A DNA stretch of 15,812 nucleotides from Chromera velia (lineage: Eukaryota > Sar > Chromeraceae). Below the pieces are notes generated by a model, which had not been told where the DNA came from, ran no database searches, and saw only the letters and a list, made by a program, of their open reading frames with translations. How positions within the stretch are numbered: position 1 is the stretch's first letter; every line of letters begins with the position of its first letter. This document shows positions 1 through 8,299 of this stretch, piece after piece. The position numbers were made by a program, and so were the translations under genes. Where the stretch lies: the NCBI GenBank assembly GCA_018398765.1, contig JAHBMJ010001979.1, forward strand, positions 1 through 15,812, in the 5' to 3' direction.

Positions 1-62
1 GATCAGAGTGACAGTAAGTCAGTGACTCAGCAAGGAACCTTAAGAGGTTAACCTCAAATCCT

Positions 63-87
63 ACCTCAAATATCAAATATTTGAGGT
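63..87. repeat. Perfect 11-bp inverted repeat (hairpin)
   Basis: ACCTCAAATAT at 63-73 and ATATTTGAGGT at 77-87 are exact reverse complements separated by 3 nt. The motif CCTCAAAT also occurs just upstream near 52-59, and the array that follows (96-128) repeats the CAAAT part. The hairpin may therefore have grown out of the same simple-sequence expansion. No function is implied. Confidence 0.8.
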
Positions 88-95
88 TAAAGCTC

Positions 96-128
96 AAATC
101 AAATCAAATCAAATCAAATCAAATCAAA
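96..128 (+). repeat. AAATC pentanucleotide microsatellite
   Basis: About six uninterrupted copies of AAATC (equivalently TCAAA) run from 96 to about 128 before decaying at CAAACATGG. It directly follows the hairpin at 63-87. Confidence 0.95.
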
Positions 129-930
129 CATGGTCACTAGTAGTAGGGGAAATGACTTTTGAAGGAAAGATAGTTAAACGTATGGAAAGCTATAAATCAA
201 TCTCGATCTAGAGTATCGTATGTTTAAGTTAGGAGATCAAAAAAATCGGTTAAAGACTGATATAAGAGCAACTTGAAAGGGCTCAATGCTGTTTGGGAGT
301 GGTACATATGTTTATCTTTTAGATCATGCGACCAAAATTTAGTGACAAATTTTATAATTATTAGGTCTTTAGTAATCTTCTCAAAACTTTTTTATCTCCT
401 AAGGCCCCTCATTCGCGCAATGTTCGTTCAATGTAGGCGCTCTGAGAGCCTGTAATAATTTAACTCTGTCACTAGCAATTTAACATGCTCTTTAGAAGCC
501 TTACCAATCTTAGAGAGACATTGTGGCATTTGATACACTGGTAGCACTGCAGTTTCATTTTGCGTATTGGACGTTCTGTTTACTTTATAACTGTTTTAAG
601 ATAGCTTTTAAGGTGCTAACTTTAAATTACCTCGGTTAGAGTGTGTCTCATGACTCGGAAAGACATTGTTTCTTCTCAGGCAATGTCAAATGGACTCAGT
701 GGAGGGTTTCATAGAGAACATATAAAAAAAATGGCCTCTTTGATACTATAAACCACTTAAATTTGAAGTCGCTCTCGCGAATGGCTTTTATGCATACCAC
801 AGGCGTGCAACATACTACTAGTATTTTAAAACTGTGCACAGCAGTCACAAGTAGTCGCAAACGATGTTTTGAAAGTTTCAAAGCGTTTACGCCGCAGAGG
901 AGGATTGAATTTTGAAAGACAAAGTTATGC

Positions 931-950
931 ATATTTGCGGATATTTGCGA
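931..950. repeat. 10-nt direct duplication
   Basis: ATATTTGCGG at 931-940 is followed at once by ATATTTGCGA at 941-950. This is a short tandem duplication in an AT-rich non-coding stretch. Confidence 0.8.
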
Positions 951-1179
951 AATCCAATAAATTTGAAGATTTTTGTTTCAGATAGCGTATATAATAGCTT
1001 AATATGTATAACTTAGTTATAGTATCAGGGGGGTAAAAGCATAAAGAAAGCTAACTAGAAGTTCTCCGGCCAGGCAGTTTGGGCTCAACCTTTGGGGCCG
1101 TTACTTTCAAGTTATCGTTACTTTGGGCAGTGTGACATAGGTTGTCGACCCCGACATAATCTAATTTGGCTAAGTTCAA

Positions 1180-1210
1180 CCAGTTTAAGCCAGTTTTAAA
1201 CCAGTTTTAT
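1180..1210. repeat. CCAGTTTTAAA degenerate tandem repeat
   Basis: Three adjacent units, CCAGTTTAAG, CCAGTTTTAAA and CCAGTTTTAT, lie head to tail. A related pair of exact TGGTTTTAAC units lies in the opposite orientation at 1702-1721, about 500 bp downstream, which could mark the two ends of an old mobile element. Confidence 0.7.
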
Positions 1211-1701
1211 ATTTTGCCTAGTTTTTTACTATGCTTCAAACAATTGTTTCTGATCTTTTGAGAAAAGAAAACTAGAGAGAGAGAACTGGGGGGAGAATGG
1301 CAACTGATAAAGGGCTTCTAAGTTTTAACTTTATAAAGCTGTATCTGAGAGCTTCAAGCTGAGAGTTTGATGTATAATTATTATTATTTAAGGGTTAGCT
1401 AGAAACTCTAGGATGAAAACCCAGTGAGCGCTGCCACAATTGCTTAGCGGCTCGCCCATCTAGTCGCCCATGCACAGAATAAAACGCGAGGGCTAGCCTA
1501 AGGGCCAAAGGCCTACCGGCTTACCATTTTAAGCTTGGCTAAGCTCTCTACAGACACATGCTGTGTGAAACAACCTAGGAAACAACGTAGCCAGCATAGA
1601 AAGATCTTTCAAGATACAAGAATAGATTGAATGAAAAGAGAATATGTGTATGAGGAAGATGTACAGAGTCATCAGTGAGAAGAAAACTTTGTAAGCCAAA
1701 A

Positions 1702-1721
1702 TGGTTTTAACTGGTTTTAAC
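1702..1721. repeat. Exact TGGTTTTAAC x2 tandem repeat
   Basis: Two perfect copies of TGGTTTTAAC are adjacent (1702-1711 and 1712-1721). They resemble the reverse complement of the CCAGTTTTAAA units at 1180-1210. Confidence 0.8.
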
Positions 1722-1997
1722 AAGGTCTCAGGCAGCAGAAACGGAGTTTTCTAAGCTTATATCTATATATATACAGAGAAAACAGTACAAAAAGATGAAG
1801 TAGAAGATATTTTGACTTCTTTTATAGAAAATGTATACTGGAGAGAGTGATATAAGGATAAAAGAAGAAGGCTAACGTTAACTCCGTGCCATCAAGCATA
1901 TCAGAATCGATGTAAGGACTGCTGAACAAACCTTTCGAGAGAAAGAAAGATATTAAGAGAAAAGGAAAGAGAAAATGATAATAAACGAGAGAGTAAT

Positions 1998-2002
1998 GGG
2001 TC
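1998..2002. other. Left target-site duplication GGGTC
   Basis: GGGTC abuts the left LTR and is identical to 4551-4555, which abuts the right LTR. A 5-bp duplication is typical of Ty1/copia and many Ty3/gypsy integrases. Confidence 0.75.
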
Positions 2003-2332
2003 TGTAAGCTGTATGCGTACTGGGCTAAGTAATCTTGAGGCTAGCAGTATGGTAGGCTAGACAGAGATATTCTCAATCAGCCGTTCATAGAGCGAGTTTC
2101 ATCTTAAAGTTCTAACAACAACCACTCATGCCAATTATCTAGCTTTTACTGCCTTCCAGGCTTTCTCTTGCTTGGCTACAGATTCTGAATGCAATGCCAT
2201 GCCTCACTGTAAATATTGTTTAGTGCGCAGACGCATGCGCTCATCGATCCCGTGCCCTACTCCGTGCGAGTAGCTAGTTGAGCAACTAAGTACCATGACA
2301 GCCTCGGGGCGGTGCCACGTATAGGCCCTACA
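2003..2332 (-). repeat. 3' LTR (element orientation), left copy
   Basis: This partner of 4224-4550 keeps intact TGTA...TACA ends. Most differences from the other copy are transitions, for example TAAGTAATC against TAAGCAATC. There is an extra stretch (GAATGCAATGCC) near 2188 and a small gap near 2225 relative to the right copy. On the minus strand the bases just before it (complement of 2333-2343) are GAGCAGGCAGA, a weak candidate polypurine tract. Confidence 0.85.
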
Positions 2333-3281
2333 TCTGCCTGCTCACCGAGGCCAACATCCACGCTCGGCTCACATGCATTTTCTTTCTTTTCCTCTCACCA
2401 TCCATATTCTATCCCTACATCTGTCCACTTGCTAGGTAGATTGTGTGGGCAAACTCAATTCATTCAATCTTAATTCCTTCCATCAGATTCTTTCATTCAA
2501 AACAAAGTGATCACACGGCAGCAACAAAATAACAATGACGCTAAGTCTAGCGCTAAGCTTCAGGCTTAGATTGCTGAATAAGAAAATGCAGTCGACCTCC
2601 GAAACGGACGTATGTGGCTCAGTACACCCTCTTGCGCATACTGGCTGGCGACCTTGAGCACTTAATTTCTAGTCGACTGTTCAGGGCACACGCTGGCCTC
2701 CAGTCCCGAAGGACCACAATGCCTCCTATCTCCAGCCTACAACACACTCAGTATGTTGCATACATTACCTTCTCTACACCTCTCCAGTTAAAACTTTATC
2801 TTAACACTTCAGGCCCCCCGCTGCACCAAAGCCAAAATCGTACATAGCCTGCTTATGGATGTGTAGCTCCGTACTCCTTCACACACTCCTAACAGTCGGA
2901 AGCAAAAATTATAGTCCTCTGCAAGCGGTGCCATGGCAATGATCTGCATGGATACCAGAGGATTCAGACACTGCGATGCGAAGTCGGAACAAGACAAGTA
3001 CGACCACACACCGGCCAATGTGGCGGCAAACAGCTGGGTTTTCTCTTTCTTCTTTCGACGCAAAGTTGACGGTTTGACGCGATTCGGAAGTCAACACACT
3101 GCTCAGAACTTCTAATCGCTAAGATGTGCTTTCAGAGTTTACAGCATACGGGGCATGGTTTGACGCACAGTCGATACACTTCCTGCATACTGCTGACTCG
3201 ACGCAAAGTAAGTCAATACTCTCACTCTTCTGTTTGCTGTGTCAGCATCATGCATGTGCACTCTTGACAATATACTCTCGC

Positions 3282-3342
3282 TCCCAGTCTCTCTCGTTTT
3301 TCTTTCTTTTATTCTTTTTTTCTTCCTTCTTTCCCTCCATCC
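3282..3342 (-). repeat. Internal pyrimidine tract (polypurine on minus strand)
   Basis: The tract is almost wholly C/T on the plus strand, with blocks such as TTTTTTTCTTCCTTCTTTCCC. In element orientation it is purine-rich and sits near the middle of the retrotransposon, where a central polypurine tract could occur. It may equally be simple sequence. Confidence 0.6.
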
Positions 3343-3851
3343 TAACTACCTGGATCCCTAGGATGCATTCCTATCTGGAGAAACAAGACAGTCAGGATGC
3401 AGAGAAATACGTACTGCAAGAGAACTAAGCACCCAAAGCCAACGTCACCTCAACACATACTCTCTTTCACCTCTCACACCTACTGAGTCTCCTTCCTCCC
3501 CTCAAAAACAAATTTCCTAAATTTAACCCTCAACTAAAAGAAAACAATCCACTGGCAGGAGTTCACTGACTTAGAGATGTGCAGCAGCCGTGGTGCTCCC
3601 ATGACACTACTGAGCGTTTGGAAACGCAGCACACCTGGTTGTGAGTGAAGACAATTTTTTAAAAGACCACACACCTCCAGTCACCACAACCAAATACAAC
3701 TAAACCTCCACTCTATAAGATACTCTTCCTCCTTCTATCCAAAACTTCTCACAGAGCAAAACAGCTAAGAGCATCTTCTGCATCACCTGGGCTTATTTCG
3801 TGTAGGCCTGGACACCTTATGCTTCATTACAGCACAATCAGCAGAGATGGT

Positions 3852-3870
3852 AGTCAGTCAGTCAGTCAGT
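3852..3870 (+). repeat. (AGTC)n tetranucleotide microsatellite
   Basis: Between four and five uninterrupted units of AGTC lie inside the retrotransposon. A shorter run of CTGA units lies at 5757-5769. Confidence 0.9.
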
Positions 3871-4209
3871 TCAATCAATTCATCCTTCTGGACCCTCATC
3901 TCCAGCGGGCCAGCAACCTTAAGTTCCAAAGATTCCTTCAAGATAAAGAGAACAGAAAGAAACACCGCACTCCATTACATTTGGAAGAGAGTCTTAAATC
4001 TGCCACAAATTTTGATTCGAGAACAAACAACACAAAAGAGACGAAATCTCTTTTCTTTCAACGAGTTTTTCCACTGACGAGCTGGCACTACACTCTTGTC
4101 AGTACAGACCTTGCGTACAGTAGTGAGAATTCTCTGTCTAGTCTGACTGTTCATCAATATAACAAAGTTTGCGATCCACACCACATCTGCCTCCCTGTGT
4201 TGCCAAACG

Positions 4210-4220
4210 CTCTGCTACCA
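4210..4220 (-). other. Primer binding site for initiator tRNA(Met)
   Basis: On the minus strand TGGTAGCAGAG starts 3 nt inside the LTR. It is complementary to ...CUCUGCUACCA, the 3' end of metazoan-type initiator tRNA(Met). Land plant elements usually carry TGGTATCAGAG instead. The match stops after 11 nt (the next bases are CGTTTGG), so a different host tRNA, or decay, accounts for the rest. Confidence 0.7.
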
Positions 4221-4223
4221 AAC

Positions 4224-4550
4224 TATAAGCTGTGTGCATACTGGGCTAAGCAATCATGAGGCTAGCAGTGTGGTGGGCTACTAAACAGAGATATTCTCGA
4301 TCAGCCATTCATAGAGGGAATTCCATCTTAGAGTTCTAACAATAACTACTCATGCCAGTCATCCAGCTTCTACTGCCTTCCAGGTTCTCTCTTGCTTAGC
4401 TACAGAACGCATGTCTCACTGTAAATATCATTTAGTGGCATAGCACAGACGTACTTGCTTATTGATCCCACGCCCTACTCCATATAAGTAGCCCGTCGAG
4501 CAACTACGTACCATGACAGCCTCGTGGTGGCGCCACGTACAGGCCCTACA
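4224..4550 (-). repeat. 5' LTR (element orientation), right copy
   Basis: Reading the minus strand, the repeat begins TGTAGGGCC and ends CAGCTTATA. It aligns end to end with 2003-2332, with only small indels. A TATA-like TTATATGG lies on the minus strand near 4479-4489, a position suitable for the U3 promoter; the other LTR has lost it through substitutions. The terminal TG/CA pairing is broken by one change at 4225. Being next to the primer binding site makes this the 5' LTR. Confidence 0.85.
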
Positions 4551-4555
4551 GGGTC
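4551..4555. other. Right target-site duplication GGGTC
   Basis: This is the identical partner of 1998-2002. An exact match at both outer edges supports one insertion event rather than two unrelated repeats. Confidence 0.75.
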
Positions 4556-4997
4556 TTTACTGACTCTTTAGATGATCTTTTTGTATTGTTTGTTAATAGA
4601 GGTAACTTCCATCATAATACACTTCCTCTGCCGGAACTGCATGGTCTAAGAGCGATCATACATGTATGACACATGCACATACATATATATAGAGAGAACT
4701 GAGGACTTCTTTATCTACTTTTTATTGGCCAGTGGATCTGGTTGCTGCAAAAGAGACGCTGAAGTCATTCCTTATCAAGTTTCAGTGTTGTGAACCCCTC
4801 TGCAAATCGTGCTATAAGAAGAAAAGGCATGAGCTAGCACTATATACACACTTCTTTTCAACCTTCTCAAGTACGTCACCTTCCCTACCTACCTCCTGTC
4901 CCTTACATTCTTTTTTTATACAATGTCATTTAATTCTCAGTGACATGCATGAATATACATATGCATTAATCTCTCATCTCTCCCTTTGTGTATGCAG
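4556..4997. other. Non-coding stretch upstream of candidate exon
   Basis: An open frame from 4732 has a plausible first half (an ATG, then a Cys-rich CCEPLCKSC stretch) but dissolves into a pyrimidine-rich sequence. I could not join it to the exon at 4998 in the right phase. A TA tract lies at 4681-4691. The 4880-4997 part is pyrimidine-rich and ends in TATGCAG, like an intron 3' end. Confidence 0.45.
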
Positions 4998-5110
4998 ATC
5001 TCTCGCTACGAACGCCAAACGGGTGGCCTGGCAGGCAGCAGTGCAGAGGGTCTAAAAGGCAGCACAGACACTGGAGAGCAAGAAGCAGAAGATTCTGAAC
5101 CCCTACCAAT
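4998..5110 (+). CDS. Candidate internal exon, unknown protein
   Basis: An open stretch is bordered by a TATGCAG acceptor at 4991-4997 and a GTATGC donor at 5111. In one frame it encodes a polar, acidic, low-hydrophobicity peptide beginning ISRYERQTGG and containing TGEQEAEDSEPLP, which is typical of a disordered segment. Splicing to the strong pyrimidine-rich acceptor at 5298 would keep an open frame and end after 13 codons at TGA 5336-5338. No family is recognised. The same bases are open in other frames, so coding status is unproven. Confidence 0.28.
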
Positions 5111-5298
5111 GTATGCAGTTACATGTATATGCATGCATCTGATTTTGCTGGTCAGTCCTGTGAACATATGCAAGCAGAGTGATGTATTCTTTTTAGCCGA
5201 CCTTGTCTTCTTTCTTCTTCTATCTTGGTCTCTGTTTCTGTCTCATACATCGTTTTTTCCTTGCCCTGCCGCCCTGCATATTTTTTTCCTTCTCACAG

Positions 5299-5338
5299 GA
5301 GCAACCATCCCCACCACTGGCTGAACAAACCTGCATGA
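5299..5338 (+). CDS. Possible terminal exon joined to 4998-5110
   Basis: The acceptor is TTTTTTTCCTTCTCACAG at 5281-5298, the best polypyrimidine-AG signal in the area. In the phase set by the donor at 5111, the exon completes an ATG codon and ends at TGA (5336-5338). In another phase the frame stays open to 5445, so the choice of phase is uncertain. Confidence 0.22.
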
Positions 5339-5449
5339 TTGCATGGATCAGTTTTGCAATAGCTTTGCAAATCCTAACTAGGGATGCTGAAAAACTTTCT
5401 CATTCCACTTCCATTGCCACTCATGCGGAGGCTCATGAGATGTAGCTTC

Positions 5450-5941
5450 AGGGCAGCTGGAACCTGAACCAGACCTCTGTCTTTCTTATAGGTGGCTAGG
5501 CACCAGTAGGTCCCCCCTCGGTTGTTGCCTTTGCAAATTGTACATAGCAAAAAAAAAAATGAATGCGCCTCTACAGAGACTCAATCTGCTGTATATGGAG
5601 AGCTGCCCCACTTTAATCAGTTTTGTCTGAAAGCAATTTCCCCCCTCTGTGTTTCATACTTTCATGTAAAATGGCTTTGCGTGCAAGCGTGCGAGTCTCA
5701 AAGTAATACGCCTTCAATACATCTGATATAAGATGAGACATGGAGTTATCAAAAATCTGACTGACTGACTTTCATTAACTTAAACATAGCCTGTATTATA
5801 CAGATGAGCAGGGCCCTCTTTCTGTTCTTCTTTTGTCCTGGGTGGGGAGGAGTTCTTTACTTAGTCGACTTTCTAAACAGGTCGTCCTTCAGATCTTCTT
5901 TTCACACTCCCAGGCAGTCGCATTCGTCTCATTTTTTGCAG
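5450..5941. other. Non-coding stretch with homopolymers
   Basis: No gene is supported. The stretch holds an A11 run at 5549-5559, a CTGA triplet repeat near 5757 and two acceptor-like signals (TTTCTTATAG near 5490 and CATTTTTTGCAG at 5930-5941). It may be intronic. Confidence 0.5.
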
Positions 5942-6102
5942 GTGTAGCGGCCTCTAAGTCTGCCCCCCCCCCAGACTTTCTTCTGGAAAGTTCTATTCCT
6001 GTATATAGGTGTGGACGTACCCATAGAATCTGTGCATCTGTTTCACAGAAAACTCAAATTCCTTCATTCCTTTTGTATAGAGCAATGCCTAGGCCTGTTT
6101 AG
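5942..6102 (+). CDS. Candidate terminal exon, unknown protein
   Basis: The exon follows a good acceptor (CTCATTTTTTGCAG ending at 5941) and stays open to a TAG at 6100-6102. The peptide contains ASKSAPPPDFLLESS and CGRTHRICASVSQ, with three prolines drawn from a C10 run at 5963-5972. That run would be a slippage-prone site in a real gene. No domain is recognised and no partner exon could be fixed. Confidence 0.22.
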
Positions 6103-6191
6103 GGCAGATTGACTCTACAAAGGTCCAGAAACAGGCCAACTTGGCTGGAAAGCTCATCTGAGAGAGCCGTCTGTCTAACAGCATCCCTGCA

Positions 6192-6470
6192 TCAATCAGC
6201 TGTGTTACAGTAAGTTAAACGTGTCGATCTATAAGTACACTTTCCGTAGTTCTTCTTGGGAAGACTCTGAAGAGAGAAAACCTCTTCAGAGATCTCTTTC
6301 CACGTTTTGAATACTTTTCCACAATCGCAAGTCTTTTCCTTTGAGAGGAGGCTCCACTGATAAAGAATGTTGAAGAGCTCTGAGTCAGCAGGAGACGTAT
6401 TGCGGACAAAGTCTAACATACTAGTAATCAATGAGATGATCTCTAAGACTTCTGGTTTTGTGTTACTTTT
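6192..6470 (-). CDS. Candidate coding fragment, Cys-containing, minus strand
   Basis: A minus-strand frame of about 92 codons is open from just after a stop near 6471 to a TGA at 6192; the first ATG is at 6419. Its composition is more protein-like than most frames here: a helical segment (LDFVRNTSPADSELFNILYQ), then KEKTCDCGKVFKTWKEISEE, then a basic KKNYGKC. The CDCG and later single cysteines do not complete a recognised zinc finger. It could be a transposon-derived exon or a chance ORF. Upstream lacks a clear acceptor, so this would be an initial exon or part of a pseudogene. Confidence 0.3.
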   Translation of the reverse strand, partial: KSNTKPEVLEIISLITSMLDFVRNTSPADSELFNILYQWSLLSKEKTCDCGKVFKTWKEISEEVFSLQSLPKKNYGKCTYRSTRLTYCNTAD

Positions 6471-6585
6471 CTACTTTTCTAGATATAATTGAAACATCTC
6501 TATCATAAAAATATAACCTCCCTGAACCTAAGTGTCACTTGAAAATATATAATCAAGATAATCTTTATATCTGCGGCATCGTTTT

Positions 6586-6630
6586 TTAAGACACCGTTAA
6601 CGCCTGTAGTATAGACGGTTAAGACACCGT
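6586..6630. repeat. TTAAGACACCGT direct repeat pair
   Basis: Two exact 12-nt copies start 33 nt apart (6586 and 6619). CGGTTAAGACACCGT at the second copy can also pair with ACACCGTTAACG at the first through the CCGTTAA core, so the segment mixes direct and inverted symmetry. Confidence 0.75.
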
Positions 6631-6820
6631 CCAGATAAGTGGCTTTGGCTTTCTGCGTGGACTCAGACCTTAGCCGATTTGTCTAAAATTGTTGGTACTG
6701 ATCCCAAAGTTATGGGGGTCAGGGATCCCAAAATACCCCAAAATAACCTTAAAAAGCCACTTTCAAAATTGTTTCTAATGAGTTCCTAACCATATATTAA
6801 CCCTTAAAAACACTTCAATA

Positions 6821-6844
6821 AGCCTCCAATGCTAGCCTCCAATG
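6821..6844. repeat. AGCCTCCAATG tandem duplication
   Basis: AGCCTCCAATG occurs at 6821-6831 and 6834-6844, a 13-nt period with a 2-nt spacer. Confidence 0.8.
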
Positions 6845-6912
6845 TGTCATTTGCACAGATCCCGAAGTTAGTCCAGACATCACCCCTGAAACTTTGACTT
6901 CTGACACACGAC

Positions 6913-7003
6913 GACCTACCTGGGGGAGTAGGGGAGCGATTCGGCAGTTTGGAGGTCGGACACCCAGCTGACCTAGTACCCCAGGGGAGTGGGGGAGCGA
7001 TCC
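6913..7003. repeat. GACCTA...GGGAGCGAT degenerate direct repeat
   Basis: Both units start with GACCTA and share GGGGAGTRGGGGAGCGATYC (6913-6942 and 6970-7003). The second has a few extra bases (GTACCCC). GACCTAGGTAGGTGGTC at 7013-7029 then reads as a partial inverted echo of the opening CGACCTACC. The cluster could be a transposon end or a tandem regulatory array. Confidence 0.7.
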
Positions 7004-7219
7004 AGCCTGAAAGACCTAGGTAGGTGGTCCGGGGGAAGTAAATTGATAAAGAAGTCTAAGAAGAAGTTACTGTATGAAGAAGTGTCAAAATGGATCAAGA
7101 ATCAAGCCGAAAAGCAAAGTAGAGCGACATCAAAGTCTTCTTATAGCCCTAGTTCCCGTCGTGGTATCAAACCTGATGGAAGCCGTCCAAGTTGGAAAAA
7201 GAAGAAGGGTTGGAGTTGA
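6989..7219 (+). CDS. Small basic ORF, unknown
   Basis: A 76-codon frame starts with ATG-less GTG/GGG context at 6989 and ends at TGA 7217-7219. The product is very basic, with KKSKKKLLYEEVSKWIKNQ followed by SRATSKSSYSPSSRR and a lysine-rich tail. The helical KLLYEEVSKWIKNQAEKQ part looks protein-like. The N-terminal third is encoded by the direct repeat described above, so a start inside the repeat is doubtful; an internal exon is as likely. No family is recognised. Confidence 0.25.
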   Translation: MGERSSLKDLGRWSGGSKLIKKSKKKLLYEEVSKWIKNQAEKQSRATSKSSYSPSSRRGIKPDGSRPSWKKKKGWS

Positions 7220-7373
7220 GGAGAAGGACTGGAGACGGCAAAATAATATACAAGCATCTTCCCTTATTTAGCGCTTTCCTTTTGATGCAATGCGACATCT
7301 CTCCTTTCAGAACTGCATTGGCAGCCTTCCACTATGCTGTGCTGATGTCTATCTGTTGTTGGAATGCTTTCAG

Positions 7374-7435
7374 ATACAAGCTTGCTTCAATGGCAATTCC
7401 AGAAAGCAAGTCGGAACCAAGACAACAACTTGAAG
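7374..7435 (+). CDS. Candidate short exon
   Basis: A 62-nt stretch lies between a pyrimidine-rich acceptor (GGAATGCTTTCAG, ending 7373) and a TGAAG|GTCAG donor at 7436. One frame reads YKLASMAIPESKSEPRQQLE. At least one other frame is also open, so support rests on the splice signals only. A second acceptor-like CTCCTTTCAG lies at 7301-7310. Confidence 0.2.
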
Positions 7436-8299
7436 GTCAGACGCGCGCGTATTAAATGCATGCATGCACTTTCGCACGCATTCCGATTATCGCATGAGGG
7501 GCACGCAACAAAAGTGCCCTTCAAGTCAAGCAAAAATAATTTAAGTAGTGCGCGACGGTGCAAACGTACTCAAAATGTCTGACCTTGCTGCTTCACGCTG
7601 CTTTTGTCTGACATTTGCATCAGAGTAAACTACAATCTGATAGCAGATCAAAAACGGCTCTGGAGAGGAAGAGGTCAGAGTCATAGACAACCTCTCGACA
7701 GTGCGATTGCTGCGTAGTAGAAGACAAGTTTCGCTCATTGCGGCTTTTAATTACACAACGTTCAAACCGGCGTTCAGTCTGCTTGTCCTTCCTCATGCAC
7801 ACTGATCTGAGAGACCGTCTGGTGGTAGGCTTGCCTTATGAGCGTCTTCTATACAGATAGACAACCGTGTATCTTCTTTTTTCAACAATTTCTCTACCAA
7901 AAACAGCTGCCAGGCCCCTCTGAATTCATCTATTGTGTGTGAATGATTTAAAGATCAAAAGAGTCCGACGTAATGCTACATACCACTTGTGTTGCCTCAC
8001 TATTTGCGGCTTCCTCTTTAATTTTGGCTACTCAGTTTGCCTTGTGGGACGTTTATGGGCAATGCAAGTATACAGTGTCACCAGTAAGTAGCTTTAGGGG
8101 GGCTTTAATCTCAAAGCAATTCATGTGCATGAAGTTTCCTAGGAAGTTTCTTTTTATGTAAGTCATTAGAGGCGCTCAATCTGCCAGATCTGGCTTGCTT
8201 GTTTGCCTTTCCGTGCGCGTTGACTGCACACACAACACTAGCTGGGAAGTATCTTTGGGAGCATTGAGAGGAGCACTGCATATGTGGAGTCCTACCCTG

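Larger units (their letters stand above)
1..2002. other. Gene-free AT-rich flank
   Basis: No credible coding region is visible here. The open frames are under 80 codons, lack a domain-like composition and have no convincing splice borders. What can be seen is a hairpin and pentanucleotide microsatellite at 63-128, a 10-nt tandem duplication at 931-950, CCAGTTT-type tandem repeats at 1180-1210 with an inverted relative at 1702-1721, and a short TA tract near 1758-1772. The stretch reads as intergenic or ancient repeat DNA. Confidence 0.6.
2333..4223 (-). pseudogene. Internal region of the LTR element, no intact ORF
   Basis: About 1.9 kb lies between the LTRs, too short for a full gag-pol. Minus-strand open frames at 2809-3063, 2909-3097 and 3975-4184 are 62-84 codons, mutually out of frame, and show no zinc knuckle, DTG/DSG protease, YXDD or DDE motif. 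A pyrimidine run at 3282-3342 is a polypurine tract in element orientation. A (GTCA)n run lies at 3852-3870. The interior reads as decayed or non-coding cargo. Confidence 0.6.
2003..4550 (-). mobile_element. Degenerate LTR retrotransposon, minus orientation
   Basis: Two homologous direct repeats of about 330 bp (2003-2332 and 4224-4550) enclose an inside of 1891 bp. The left copy begins TGTA and both end TACA; the right copy begins TATA, one step from TGTA. The five bases before the left repeat (1998-2002) and after the right repeat (4551-4555) are both GGGTC, as expected for a target-site duplication. Three bases inside the right repeat, the minus strand reads TGGTAGCAGAG, the complement of the initiator tRNA(Met) 3' end of many animals. 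This sets the orientation: the 5' LTR is on the right. Minus-strand frames inside are under 85 codons, and I see no protease, reverse transcriptase, RNase H or integrase motif. It is therefore either a decayed copy or a non-autonomous (TRIM/LARD-like) element. LTR divergence near 15-20 % by eye indicates an old insertion. Confidence 0.85.
6480..6988. other. Non-coding stretch with short direct repeats
   Basis: No gene is seen. TTAAGACACCGT occurs at 6586-6597 and 6619-6630. AGCCTCCAATG is duplicated in tandem at 6821-6831 and 6834-6844. A longer degenerate duplication lies at 6913-6942 and 6970-7003. Confidence 0.6.

Noticed and set aside
2882-3068. Possible zinc-knuckle-like cysteines in frames around 2900-3060
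   Set aside because: CKRCHGND on the plus strand and CRHIGRC on the minus strand lack the full CX2CX4HX4C spacing, and the plus-strand one is opposite to the element's orientation.
3819-4259. 146-codon plus-strand frame
   Set aside because: It runs across the retrotransposon interior into the LTR, against the element's orientation, starts at a GTCA microsatellite and resembles no protein.
2005-4550. Two independent dispersed repeats rather than LTRs
   Set aside because: The shared GGGTC outer flanks, TGTA/TACA ends and adjacent primer site make one LTR element the simpler account.
4732-5055. 107-codon frame starting with a plausible ATG
   Set aside because: Only the first 40 or so codons look protein-like. 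The rest is a pyrimidine-rich intron-like sequence, and no donor joins it in phase to the exon at 4998.
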